From: Chloroflexota bacterium
GTDB taxonomy: Bacteria; Chloroflexota; UBA6077; JACCZL01
Length of the DNA: 64,000 nucleotides
Direction of reading: 5' to 3'
Assembly: GCA_020850535.1 (NCBI GenBank)
Contig: JADZEM010000068.1
Coordinates: 62,001 to 126,000 of the forward strand
Numbering within the stretch: the first letter of the stretch is position 1; each line of letters begins with the position of its first letter. The notes beneath the pieces were generated by a model. It saw nothing but the letters and a program-made list of their open reading frames with translations, did not search any database and was not told where the DNA came from. The position numbers were made by a program, and so were the translations under genes. Of this stretch, positions 1 to 7,592 are shown piece by piece.

Positions 1-161
1 GGCAAGGAGGGAAGTGAGCGTCTCCAACGTGCACAATCGTGCCTGCGGCCCGATCGAGCAAGGCAGCGACGGCGGTGGCGATGCCGAGGCCCCCCGGCCG
101 GATCGCAGGTCTCGGGCACGGAGCAGTCCGTTATCTCCAGTACGCTGGCGGTGCCGCCGAG

Positions 162-623
162 TTAGGATCCTGCCTCTGGATCGGGAGCCGACCCCGCCGC
201 GCCAGGCAACAGGACGCGCTCGTGGATCTCGACGCCCAGCGCGTCGGCGACGGCCTGGATGCGCTCGAGACTGGCCCCGGCATAGCGCCGCGCCTCGTAC
301 CGCTGGACCTGCTGCTCCTTGAGCCCCAGGCGGCGAGCCAGCTCCTTCTGACTCAGGCCGGCCGCGATCCGCGCGCGAATCAGGGCCTCGGGCAGCTGGA
401 CGAGCGAGTCGAGCTCCAGCACACGCACCCGGCCGGAGCGGAGGGCCTCGTAGTCCGCCAGCTCCTGGTGCAGGTCGGCCAGCTGGCTCTCCATCCCCGC
501 ACGGAGCCCCGTGCGGACCCACTCCGGGCGGTCCCCGGCATCCGCGTCCAGGCGCGCTAGCGCCTCTTCGAACTCGCGGATGGCGGTCTGGGTCACCCGA
601 CGTTGCAGCTCATTGGCGATCAT
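162..623 (-). CDS. XRE-family helix-turn-helix protein, probable antitoxin
   Basis: A 153-residue protein with an amphipathic helical N-terminal half (about residues 1-75) and a cro/C1-type HTH (about 85-140; the stretch RARIAAGLSQKELARRLGLK is a classic HTH core). Such proteins bind operator DNA and often act as the antitoxin and autorepressor of a two-gene module. Its start overlaps the stop of the upstream DUF6932 gene by four bases (ATGA), so the two are translationally coupled. By analogy this is the antitoxin-like partner of a nucleotidyltransferase-like gene. The family call is firm; the antitoxin role is inferred from context only. It is the last gene of the long minus-strand array. 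Confidence 0.8.
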   Translation of the reverse strand: MIANELQRRVTQTAIREFEEALARLDADAGDRPEWVRTGLRAGMESQLADLHQELADYEALRSGRVRVLELDSLVQLPEALIRARIAAGLSQKELARRLGLKEQQVQRYEARRYAGASLERIQAVADALGVEIHERVLLPGAAGSAPDPEAGS

Positions 624-1060
624 GGCAGGGCTCGCAGGTCGAGCGCGACGATGCCCTTGGGTCGCCCCGAGCGGTCGCGCTGGAAGAAGTCGACGAAGGC
701 CGTCCCGGCGGGGTCGGCGGGCCCGTCAGCGAAGAACAGCACGCCGCCGAACGTCGCCTTCTGCGCGCGGCGCTGCCGGTCGAACGTCAGGAGGACGGGG
801 TCGAGCCGGGCGGGGTCCACCCCGTTCGTCTCCCAGCAGCCGTCGAAGTCGCCTGGCGTCTCCTTCGCCGTCACGAAGCTGCCGTCGACGTAGGCCCGCT
901 GGCAGCCGGCGAGCCGTAGCGCATCCAGCGCCGCTTTGAGCCCGGCCAGCAGCGCCAGCCGATGCGGCGTCCACCCGAAGCGGGCCACCAGCTCCTCCCA
1001 GGTTGCCCCGTGGATGCCGGCCGGCAGCAGTCCGGTCGACGGCTCGAACGGAGGAATCAT
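620..1060 (-). CDS. DUF6932-like nucleotidyltransferase-fold protein
   Basis: A 146-residue protein starting MIPPFEPSTGLLPAG. It carries the motif YVDGSFVTAKETPGDFDGCWE in two pieces: G-S-F followed by D-x-D/G, the layout of minimal nucleotidyltransferase-fold proteins annotated as DUF6932. I chose the internal ATG at 1060 because the longer reading has a low-complexity N-terminus. It overlaps the downstream HTH gene by four bases. NTase-fold/HTH pairs often behave as toxin-antitoxin or abortive-infection modules, but no activity can be assigned from sequence. The acidic residues after G-S (residue region 55-65) would be the metal ligands if it is active. Confidence 0.65.
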   Translation of the reverse strand: MIPPFEPSTGLLPAGIHGATWEELVARFGWTPHRLALLAGLKAALDALRLAGCQRAYVDGSFVTAKETPGDFDGCWETNGVDPARLDPVLLTFDRQRRAQKATFGGVLFFADGPADPAGTAFVDFFQRDRSGRPKGIVALDLRALP

Positions 1061-1088
1061 AGCACCACAACACGAGAGTTGGGGAAGC

Positions 1089-1814
1089 TTAGCCGCGGTC
1101 ATGCGCGCCCGGCCAGGGGACGACGAGGCCCCGCGCGCGGGTGGCCACCAGGTCGATGACGCGCTGGTTCCCGGAGCCAGTCCAGGCGCCGGCACGCTCG
1201 GCCAGGGCTTCGACGTAGGGCCCGTCGATCAGAACCTCGATCTCGTCCAGGATGTGACCAATCGCGGGCCGGGCGAGCGCCCGCCGGCGCAGCGCTTCGT
1301 AGGTGCGTCCGGAGTAGCAGACGATGTGCGGGCAGCCCCTGGTTCGGAGTGCTCGCACGAGGGCGAGCAGGCCGTCGGGCTGCAGGAATGGTTCGCCCCC
1401 GAGGATGCTAACGCCATCGCGCCGGTACGCGGCGTCCAGCAAGGCGTCGGCCAGGCGCTCGACCGGCACCAGGACCCCCGCCTCGGCGGGGTGCAGGTGC
1501 GGGACCCAGCACCCGTGGCACGCCAGGTCGCAGCCGCCGAGCAGGACCGATGACCGGCGGCCCGGCCCCTCGACCAGCGAGTCGTGGTAGTAGCCGGATG
1601 TTCGCAGGCAGGACTGACTAGCAAGCTCAGCGTGCGTCGCCGGCGGCAGGTGCCGGAGGCCGGTCGGGCGGGCACACCCCAGATCCTGTCCGGGGCCGAG
1701 CAGGTGCTCGAGCTCCTCACGAGGTGGCCGCCCCAGGCGCTCCGGGTGCTCGACGAGGACCGCGCCGGTACGCTCGTCGATCGTGACGGTCAGGTATGGC
1801 ACGGTCGTCTCCAT
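1089..1814 (-). CDS. Radical SAM protein, NrdG-like activase family
   Basis: A 241-residue protein with the radical SAM cluster motif C-x3-C-x2-C (CDLACHGC, about residue 100) followed by WVPHLHP. A glycine-rich ILGGEPFLQ segment (the GGE motif that contacts S-adenosylmethionine) and a VCYSGRTYE strand follow. This resembles anaerobic ribonucleotide reductase activase and related small radical SAM enzymes that make a 5'-deoxyadenosyl radical. No NrdD-like partner lies nearby; instead the gene belongs to a DUF2997/DUF1257/AAA module, so its substrate is probably something else. The start used is the ATG at 1814 (METTVPYL); a longer version to 1868 is possible but has an unstructured N-terminus. 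Confidence 0.75.
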   Translation of the reverse strand: METTVPYLTVTIDERTGAVLVEHPERLGRPPREELEHLLGPGQDLGCARPTGLRHLPPATHAELASQSCLRTSGYYHDSLVEGPGRRSSVLLGGCDLACHGCWVPHLHPAEAGVLVPVERLADALLDAAYRRDGVSILGGEPFLQPDGLLALVRALRTRGCPHIVCYSGRTYEALRRRALARPAIGHILDEIEVLIDGPYVEALAERAGAWTGSGNQRVIDLVATRARGLVVPWPGAHDRG

Positions 1815-2281
1815 CCATGGCTGGCTCGTCGCGCGGGAGTGCTGCCGGCCGCGGGCCGAGCGTTCCACCCAGCGAGACGATGCGTCCGTTCAGCGCCTCC
1901 ACAGCGCCGGCGCTCTCCGCGTTGCGGTCGGCGGGCGCCATCCCGGTGCCAGGGATGCGCAGCTCGAGCAGAGGGCCGCGCTGCTCCCCCGGCCGCATCG
2001 GCCAGACGGGAGATGACGCCCGGGCAGCGGATCGGGCAGCCCTGGAGCTGCGCCACGCTCCGACGACCCGGTCCGTCGAGCAGCAAGCCGTGGTAGATGC
2101 GGGCGACACGCAGCGCCGGGTCGCCGTCATTCGACGCGGCCGCGGCGAGCGGCCGGGCGCAGTCGACCTCGCGGGCCGGTGGGAGGAGGTCGCCGGCGAG
2201 CGCCGACGCCTCCTCCATTGTCAGTCCTTCCAGGACCAGCTCGCCCGTCGCCGGATCGAGGGTCCAGGCGAGCTCAGTCAC
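1790..2281 (-). pseudogene. Truncated radical SAM paralogue
   Basis: A GTG start at 2281 overlaps the DUF2997 stop (GTGA). The first 85 or so residues look coding and end in ARIYHGLLLDGPGRRSVAQLQ followed by GCPIRCPG. This parallels the neighbouring radical SAM protein, which has YYHDSLVEGPGRRS followed by GGCDLACHGC. After C-P-G the third cysteine and all later radical SAM motifs are missing. The reading frame becomes arginine/alanine-rich and runs into the N-terminus of the downstream gene. I read it as a tandem paralogue truncated or frameshifted just after the second cysteine. A short functional protein with a new C-terminus is less likely but not excluded. Confidence 0.5.
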
Positions 2282-2478
2282 CGTCCCGTCTTCGGCCGAA
2301 CCTGTGGCTGCACCCGCGGTCGGAGGTGGTACTCGGACGTCTGGCGCTCGACGCCGGGCTCGCCCAGCAGCTCCTTCGCCAGTCTGGCGACGTCGTCGCA
2401 GGCCGGGCCGGGAACGCCCGTGACGTGCAGCGTCAGCGCCCCCGTCTCGGGGTCGATGGTGAACTCGATCTCTGGCAT
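2278..2478 (-). CDS. DUF2997 small protein
   Basis: A 66-residue protein (MPEIEFTIDPETGALTLHV...) with the DUF2997 pattern: two short strands carrying a D-x-x-G turn, then G-V-P-G-x-A-C, a helix, and L-G-E-P-G. DUF2997 genes typically sit beside DUF1257 (Ycf35) and a Ycf46-like AAA ATPase, exactly as here. The molecular role of the family is unknown. It lies 14 nt downstream of the DUF1257 gene and overlaps the next reading frame by four bases, so the group is clearly co-expressed. The tail after residue 48 is basic and probably disordered. Confidence 0.8.
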   Translation of the reverse strand: MPEIEFTIDPETGALTLHVTGVPGPACDDVARLAKELLGEPGVERQTSEYHLRPRVQPQVRPKTGR

Positions 2479-2492
2479 GCGCGCCCCCTCGC

Positions 2493-2888
2493 TCAGTAGC
2501 GGACCGCGATCTTGACCACGCTGCCCTCGACCGTGCGGCGGGCGGTGCCGCGGAGGCGGCGGGTGACCGCCTCCACGACGCGCTCGCTGTAGGCCGTGCG
2601 GAGCGCGACAAGGAAACGGCCGCCGTGGAGCACCCGCCGGTCGTACTCGCTCACGATCGGCACGTAGCCGGCCGGCGTCCGGGTGAAGCCCAGGTCGTTG
2701 GAGGCCGGGCCGAGGTGCTGCCGGCGGACGACGAGCTCGGCCGTCTCGGGCCGGCGGTCGCCCTGGTAGCCGTGGAGCGGGAGGGCCTCCCCCTCCTCCA
2801 CCTCGGCGTAGCCCAGGTCGGCCAGCGCGGCCAGCAGCAGCCGCCGGTCTGGGAAGCAGATTTCCTCAAAGACCAAGTACTTGCTCAT
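2493..2888 (-). CDS. DUF1257 (Ycf35-like) protein
   Basis: A 131-residue protein matching DUF1257: it begins MSKYLVFEEICFPDRRLLLAALADLG in two pieces, has a central LHGYQGDRRP segment, and ends with a helix-strand tail (RRLRGTARRTVEGSVVKIAVRY). DUF1257 proteins are chloroplast/cyanobacterial Ycf35 relatives that also occur in phages and mobile elements with DUF2997 and an AAA ATPase. Function is not established. The start overlaps the stop of the upstream HNH gene by four bases. Confidence 0.85.
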   Translation of the reverse strand: MSKYLVFEEICFPDRRLLLAALADLGYAEVEEGEALPLHGYQGDRRPETAELVVRRQHLGPASNDLGFTRTPAGYVPIVSEYDRRVLHGGRFLVALRTAYSERVVEAVTRRLRGTARRTVEGSVVKIAVRY

Positions 2889-3406
2889 GCGGGTGAACCT
2901 CCCAGCCGTTCATGCGGGCAGTACCCGTAATGCCCGCGAGCCAGGTTGCAGTTGTGGCAGAGCAACCTGAACTCATCGCGAGGGAATCCCTGACGTTTCA
3001 GCCACAGGTAGAAGCTCCGTCCTTCGCCCGCTGTGGTGCGGCGATGGTGCCTGCCACCCCCATTGATGTGGTCAATGCCAAGGAACTCGCGAGTCGTCTC
3101 GCCGCAGCACTGGCAGCGGTGGCCGTACGCTGCGAGCACTTCCGTGCGTAGCTGCCCATTGCGGGCCTTGTCGTGCGCCCGCCGCTGTTCCCGAGTTGAG
3201 GCATGCCAGCGCCCATTCGCGAGTGCGGCTCGGGTCCGGTGTTCCGGGTCTTCTCTCCTGCGTCGCCAGTAGTCGCGTATACACGGTATGCACCACCTGG
3301 CGTGTCCGTCAGGCTTACTTCGATCGCGACCGAACTCGTTGACCGCTTTGAGGGCGCCGCACTTGGAGCAGCGCTTCAGCTGGGCAGGACCATCACGTGT
3401 GTCCAT
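2885..3406 (-). CDS. HNH-type zinc-binding endonuclease-like protein
   Basis: A 173-residue protein with two zinc-ribbon-like cysteine pairs at the N-terminus (CSKCG and CIPC, about residues 13-43) and a phage-type HNH region: RCQCCG, then LGIDHINGGGRHHR, then LLCHNCN. The histidine pair in D-H-I-N-G-G-G-x-H-H plus the closing C-x-x-C-N form the beta-beta-alpha metal nuclease fold. It is typical of free-standing HNH nucleases found in phage and plasmid genomes. It is nested between the AAA and DUF1257 genes that usually adjoin each other, so it may be a homing-type insertion. Its overlap with DUF1257 means expression is nevertheless coupled. Confidence 0.75.
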   Translation of the reverse strand: MDTRDGPAQLKRCSKCGALKAVNEFGRDRSKPDGHARWCIPCIRDYWRRRREDPEHRTRAALANGRWHASTREQRRAHDKARNGQLRTEVLAAYGHRCQCCGETTREFLGIDHINGGGRHHRRTTAGEGRSFYLWLKRQGFPRDEFRLLCHNCNLARGHYGYCPHERLGGSPA

Positions 3407-3469
3407 CGGTCCACGCTCCTGGGGAGGCGAGGCGGCACCAGCATCGACCTTCTCACGATTTGCCTCCGT

Positions 3470-5062
3470 TCAGAACTCCATCAGGCGGTCGCCCGTCGCG
3501 GTCGGCTGGCCGCGCACGGCGTCGATCGCCAGGTGCTCGCGCGCCCAGCGGCGCAGCTCCTCGATCTCCTCGCGCTTGACCTCGCTGGTCGGCCGGATGG
3601 CCCGCACCCGCGCCAGCACGTCGGCCGTCACGAGGTCGCGGCCGCCGTCCATGAAGGCGTCCACCAGCGCGCCCTTGACGGCCGCCTCGATCTCGGCGCC
3701 GGAGAAGCCGTCGGCCGCCCCGGCCAGCGCCTCCAGGTCGAACGCCCCGGGCTCGCGCCCCCGCCGGGCGAGGTGGACGCGGAAGATGTCCACGCGGTCC
3801 TCGGGGGTGGGCAGGTCGACGAAGACGACGTGCGAGAAGCGGCCCTGGCGGATCTGCTCGGGGGCGAGCTGGCGCACGTCGTTGGCGGTGGCGAAGACGA
3901 ACACGTCGGCCTGCTCCTGCATCCAGTTCAGGAGGGTGCCGATCGTCCGGGCCGTCTCGCCGGCGTCCGAGCGGGCCGACGACTGGAGCCCGCCGACGCC
4001 CTTCTCGAACTCGGAGAGGCCCAGCACCGCCTTGAGCGTCGTCGCGATCGCCAGCGCCCGGCGGATCGACGTGGCGGCGCTGCCGATGACGCCGCCGCCC
4101 TCGCCCATCACGGCGCCCATGTCGAGGTCGAGCAGGGGCCGGCCGAAGATGCCGGCCGCGATCTTCTTCGCCAGGTCTTTGCCGCAGCCGGGCAGGCCCA
4201 CCAGCAGCACGCCCTTGGCCGGCTCGACGCCGTACGCCCGGGCGGCCGGGGTGAACGTCACGGCCGCCTGCTGGAGCAGCAGGCGCAGGTTGGCGTAGCC
4301 GCCGAGGTGGTCGGCCGGCTCCGGGTGGCTGTAGGCCAGCGCGCCACTGCGGCGGATGACCGCGCGCTTCTCGTCGAGGATGAGCGGCACCGCCTCCGGG
4401 CCGATCCCCCGCCGGGCGATCGCCGCCTTGGCCAGCGCGTTCTCGATCTCGGTCTCGGTGAGCCCGAGCAGCGCCTGGGCGAGCTGCTCGCGGGTGCGGG
4501 CGTCGACCGCCAGCCGCACATCGGGGTGGTCGGCGAGGCGCGCGAGTTGGAGATCGAGGATGCCGGCCACCTCGCGCTCGTCGGGCAGCACCAGGTCGAC
4601 GATCTTCACCTCCTTCTCCAGCTCCGCGAGCTCCGGGAAGGATGGCCCGACGAAGAGGACGGTGACGGGGCGGGCCTTGATCGCCCAGGCGAGCTCGCGC
4701 AGCCGGCGGACGAGCAGCGGCTCTGCTTGCCCGAAGGGCGCAAGGTACGGCCCGAAGTCGGCCAGGACGTAGAGCCCCCGCTCGGCCTGTTCGACGTGCT
4801 CCAGCACCGAGAGCGGGTCGTCGGTGCCCGGGATCGGTCGCTCGCACGGGCCGAGGCCGGGGCCGGCCACCTGGCGCAGGCCGGCCGGGCGCGACCACCA
4901 GAAGAGTCCCTTGGCGGCGTGGCGCTCGAGCCTGGCCACGGCGAGCATCAGGCGGCGGAAGCGGAGCTCCTCGAAGGTGGCAACGGCGAGGAGCGGGTAG
5001 CGCGCGCGGATCAGGACGTCGAGCTCGCCGACGAGCGCGGCGAGCGAGGACGTGTCGATCAT
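3470..5062 (-). CDS. Ycf46-like AAA+ ATPase with substituted Walker motifs
   Basis: A 530-residue protein with the Ycf46 architecture: an N-terminal alpha/beta domain (about 1-200), an EIENALAKAAI linker, the Y-A-N-L-R-L-L-L-Q region, then a C-terminal AAA+ module (about 280-500) with second-region features QIRQGRFSHVVFVDLP and GFSGAEIEAAVKGAL. The P-loop reads GLPGCGKDLAKK, so the usual Ser/Thr after Lys295 is Asp296. Walker B reads AVLGLSEFEKG, so the usual Asp is Ser350 next to Glu351. These changes predict altered or lost Mg-ATP hydrolysis. The start (ATG at 5062) has a GGAGG nine bases upstream. It is the likely motor or scaffold of the DUF1257/DUF2997/radical SAM module. Confidence 0.8.
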   Translation of the reverse strand: MIDTSSLAALVGELDVLIRARYPLLAVATFEELRFRRLMLAVARLERHAAKGLFWWSRPAGLRQVAGPGLGPCERPIPGTDDPLSVLEHVEQAERGLYVLADFGPYLAPFGQAEPLLVRRLRELAWAIKARPVTVLFVGPSFPELAELEKEVKIVDLVLPDEREVAGILDLQLARLADHPDVRLAVDARTREQLAQALLGLTETEIENALAKAAIARRGIGPEAVPLILDEKRAVIRRSGALAYSHPEPADHLGGYANLRLLLQQAAVTFTPAARAYGVEPAKGVLLVGLPGCGKDLAKKIAAGIFGRPLLDLDMGAVMGEGGGVIGSAATSIRRALAIATTLKAVLGLSEFEKGVGGLQSSARSDAGETARTIGTLLNWMQEQADVFVFATANDVRQLAPEQIRQGRFSHVVFVDLPTPEDRVDIFRVHLARRGREPGAFDLEALAGAADGFSGAEIEAAVKGALVDAFMDGGRDLVTADVLARVRAIRPTSEVKREEIEELRRWAREHLAIDAVRGQPTATGDRLMEF

Positions 5063-5144
5063 TGTCTCTGCCTCCAGTCATGGATGGGCGGGCGAGGCCC
5101 GTCGCCACCTGGGCGGCGGGCCTCCGGCGCAACGGGTCGGATGG

Positions 5145-6434
5145 TCAGAGCTCGAGGGCGGCCATCCGGTGCGGCTCGGCGAGCGACCGGGCGTCGGCGT
5201 AGCAGAGCGCGACGATGTCCCCGAGCACCTGGTCGATCGGGCCGGGGTCGCGCTTGCGCGGGCCGGTCGGCCGGCTGGCGAGGTCCTCCAGCTCGCCGAG
5301 CAGCAGCTCCAGCTGCTGGTCGGACTGCCAGTTCATGAGGCGGAACCAGCGCGCCAGCTCGCGCGCCTTCTTCGCCGAGGCCCCGTGGAGCGCCCGGTGC
5401 TTCTGGAGCGAGGCGCGGATGGCGGTCGCCGACTCGTAGACGGCCGCGTGGAGCTGCCGCGCCCCCTCCTCCAGCGGGCTCAGCGACTCCTGGAGGCGCT
5501 CTCGGGCGGCCTCGAGCTTGAGGTGGCGCAGGCGCTCCTTCACCTCGGCTTCCTTCCGCCGATCCTCCGCTTCTGCCTGAAGCCGGCGGCGGATGCGCTC
5601 CTCCTCGGCCCAGAGCTCCTCTTGCACGAGCTTCTCGCGCGCCCGCTGCCGGCGCTGCTCGAGCTGCGCCGCTGCCTCGACCGCCTCGAGCTGGCGGCGC
5701 TCCTCGCGGGCCCGCCGCTGCTCGGCCAGCATCTCGCTGCCGAGCAGCACGACCCCGACGCGGTAGCGCAGCGTCAGCCGGTCCTGGAGGTCATCGGGTG
5801 CGGGGACGGCGGCCAGCACGCCCTTTGTGATGACGTCCTGGAAGCCCTCCGGGACGAGGTGGCCGGTCGCCTCGAGCCGGCGGGCCGAGTCGCGCGCCAG
5901 CTGGAGGATCGTCTCGACGACCTCCTCCCGCACGGCGTCGTACCGGTCGAGGACGGACGCCTTGGCCGCGTCGAGCGCCTGCTGGGCCGTGCGGAAGTCC
6001 CGTTCGAACGCCTCGAAGGCCGCCCAGGGCACCCAGCGGTAGGACGGCGTCTCGAATAGCGTCTCGGTCAGCGTGAAGCGGTAGGAGTAGCGGTGGAGCG
6101 CCGCGTGGGCCCGGGCGGCCGGGCGCAGCAGCGGCAGGCGGTAGCGGTCCGGCAGGAGCCCGCAGCGGGGCGGGCGGAAGGCCAGGCCGGAGCCGCGCGG
6201 CAGGCTCACCCCGAGCGCGTGCCAGTCGAGCCGCCGGTCGAGCAGCCCGAAGCCGCGCGCGTCGACGTTGATGAACGCGCCCTCGTCTTCGAGCGCGGAC
6301 AGGTCGAACGGCAGCCGCTCGACGTCGGCGACCTGGACGCCGAGGCGCCCGGCGGCGCGCTCGGCGCGGGCCGCGACGCCGTCGACGGGCAGCTCCGCCG
6401 GGTCGGCGGTCGGGCGGGGTGCGGTCTGGACCAT
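5145..6434 (-). CDS. Coiled-coil protein of unknown function upstream of the AAA ATPase
   Basis: A 429-residue protein. The N-terminal third has a folded look (LPFDLSALEDEGAFINVDAR and the aromatic YSYRFTLTETLFETPSYRWVP region). Residues about 130-360 are strongly charged heptad-like coiled coil rich in Arg, Glu and Ala. The C-terminus (ARWFRLMNW...IDQVLGDIVALCY) looks helical. The overall shape resembles phage DUF3150-type proteins that accompany AAA ATPases, but I cannot confirm that match. The ATG at 6434 was preferred over the GTG at 6443 because AGGAGG lies eight bases ahead of it and overlaps the GTG. The gene is 82 nt upstream of the AAA gene in the same transcript. Confidence 0.65.
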   Translation of the reverse strand: MVQTAPRPTADPAELPVDGVAARAERAAGRLGVQVADVERLPFDLSALEDEGAFINVDARGFGLLDRRLDWHALGVSLPRGSGLAFRPPRCGLLPDRYRLPLLRPAARAHAALHRYSYRFTLTETLFETPSYRWVPWAAFEAFERDFRTAQQALDAAKASVLDRYDAVREEVVETILQLARDSARRLEATGHLVPEGFQDVITKGVLAAVPAPDDLQDRLTLRYRVGVVLLGSEMLAEQRRAREERRQLEAVEAAAQLEQRRQRAREKLVQEELWAEEERIRRRLQAEAEDRRKEAEVKERLRHLKLEAARERLQESLSPLEEGARQLHAAVYESATAIRASLQKHRALHGASAKKARELARWFRLMNWQSDQQLELLLGELEDLASRPTGPRKRDPGPIDQVLGDIVALCYADARSLAEPHRMAALEL

Positions 6435-6495
6435 CGGCAGCACCTCCTCTGGGGGAGCGGTCGGCCGGGCGATGGATGCCGCCCGGCCGTGCCGC

Positions 6496-7041
6496 TCACG
6501 CGGACCGGCGCGCGGCGGGGGTGTAGAGTCCCCGCTCGCGGAGGCTGACGTGGCCCGACCGGCCGATGACGAGGTGGTCGAGCAGCTCCACGCCGAGGAG
6601 GTCGCCCGCCCGCGCCGCCTCGGCGGTGAGGCGGACGTCGTCGGGCGACGGGGTCGGGTCGCCGCTGGGGTGGTTGTGGACCAGGATCACCGCGGCCGCG
6701 CCGCGGGCGACGGCCTCGCGGTAGCAGTCGGCCAGGCGGATGATGGTCGCGTTCAGCCCGCCCTGGTAGACGAGGCAGGTGGCGATCACGTGGTTCTTCG
6801 CGTCGAGCAGCACCGCGCGCAGCTGCTCCTGGTGAAGCCCTGACAGCTCCGGCCCGAGGTAGGCGGCCAGGTCGGCCGGGTTGCGGACGGTCGGCCCGTC
6901 CGACGCGGGGACGATGCCCTCGACCTCGTAGCGTCGGGCCAGCTCCGCGAGCAGACGAAGGTTCTCGCGGACCAGGTGCAGCAGCGTCGCCGCCTCGGGC
7001 GGCAGCAGGCTGACCTGGCGAGCGTCGGGCGTGGTCGTCAC
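6496..7041 (-). CDS. RadC-type JAB/MPN domain protein
   Basis: A 181-residue protein carrying only the catalytic domain of the RadC family: VLLDAKNHVIATCLVYQGGLN, then the JAMM metal motif HNHPSGDPTPSPDD (two histidines and a distal aspartate), then LLDHLVIGRSGHVSLRERG. The N-terminal helix-hairpin-helix region of chromosomal RadC is shortened. Plasmids and integrative elements commonly carry such stand-alone copies, with no proven repair role. The GTG at 7041 overlaps the upstream stop (GTGA) and removes an arginine-rich leader; it is preferred over a start at 7077. Confidence 0.85.
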   Translation of the reverse strand: MTTTPDARQVSLLPPEAATLLHLVRENLRLLAELARRYEVEGIVPASDGPTVRNPADLAAYLGPELSGLHQEQLRAVLLDAKNHVIATCLVYQGGLNATIIRLADCYREAVARGAAAVILVHNHPSGDPTPSPDDVRLTAEAARAGDLLGVELLDHLVIGRSGHVSLRERGLYTPAARRSA

Positions 7042-7322
7042 GCCGGGCCGTCCTCGGCGACGGGCGCGACGTCCCACCGGACGGGCTCGCGGTGGCGGTC
7101 GCAGAGCCGACGGTCCAGGCGGGCGCGGAACTCACACGCCCGCTCACCGTCGTCGACTGCGTAGAGGTCGCTGGCCCGGCGGGCCAGCGCGTCGAAGGCG
7201 CAGCGATCGTAGAACTGGCCGGCGAAGGAGGCGAAGGCCAGGGCCAGCTGGAACGGCGTCCTGGTCCGGACGGCCAGTGCCAGCCGGCGCTCGGGCGGCA
7301 GGGTCTCGGAGAGGCTGGGCAT
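7038..7322 (-). CDS. Small protein of unknown function
   Basis: A 94-residue protein starting MPSLSETLPPERRLALAVRT. It is predicted to be mostly helical, with an aromatic-rich middle (FQLALAFASFAGQFYDRCAF) and an acidic tail. It matches no family I recognise. It is supported as a gene by its tight fit: its stop overlaps the GTG of the JAB gene, and the frame keeps the GC-rich third positions typical of the neighbours. It probably belongs to the replication/repair part of the minus-strand operon with SSB and JAB. Confidence 0.6.
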   Translation of the reverse strand: MPSLSETLPPERRLALAVRTRTPFQLALAFASFAGQFYDRCAFDALARRASDLYAVDDGERACEFRARLDRRLCDRHREPVRWDVAPVAEDGPA

Positions 7323-7390
7323 GCGGCACCCCCGCGCGGCCGGGAGCGGGACCGCGCGGCCCCCACTCCCGGCGGTCGGAAGGACCTCTC

Positions 7391-7588
7391 TCACACCGCC
7401 CGCGGCAGGCGGGGGTGCGGCGGCGGGCCGGCGAGCCGGCGGTAGACGGTCAGGTGCCGCAGGCGCGGCGACGTCGGGCTGGCGATGACCAGCAGCTCGC
7501 GGACGTACCCGGCACGTGCGTGGAGCCGGGGCAGCGAGAGCAGACAGACCCACCGGCCGGCGAGTGACCGGATCCTGAGCGTCGGCAT
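7391..7588 (-). CDS. Small basic protein of unknown function
   Basis: A 65-residue protein beginning MPTLRIRSLAGRWVCLLSLP. It is basic (many Arg) and has short beta-prone stretches such as VRELLVIAS and RLRHLTVYRRL. It sits four bases downstream of the SSB stop, which suggests translational coupling. Nothing in it allows a functional call. Small basic partners next to SSB in mobile elements are common but diverse. Confidence 0.5.
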   Translation of the reverse strand: MPTLRIRSLAGRWVCLLSLPRLHARAGYVRELLVIASPTSPRLRHLTVYRRLAGPPPHPRLPRAV

Positions 7589-7592
7589 CGGC

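Noticed and set aside
3203-5338. 711-codon plus-strand frame opposite the AAA gene
   Set aside because: Shadow of the AAA gene: the minus frame has the AAA motifs, this one has none.
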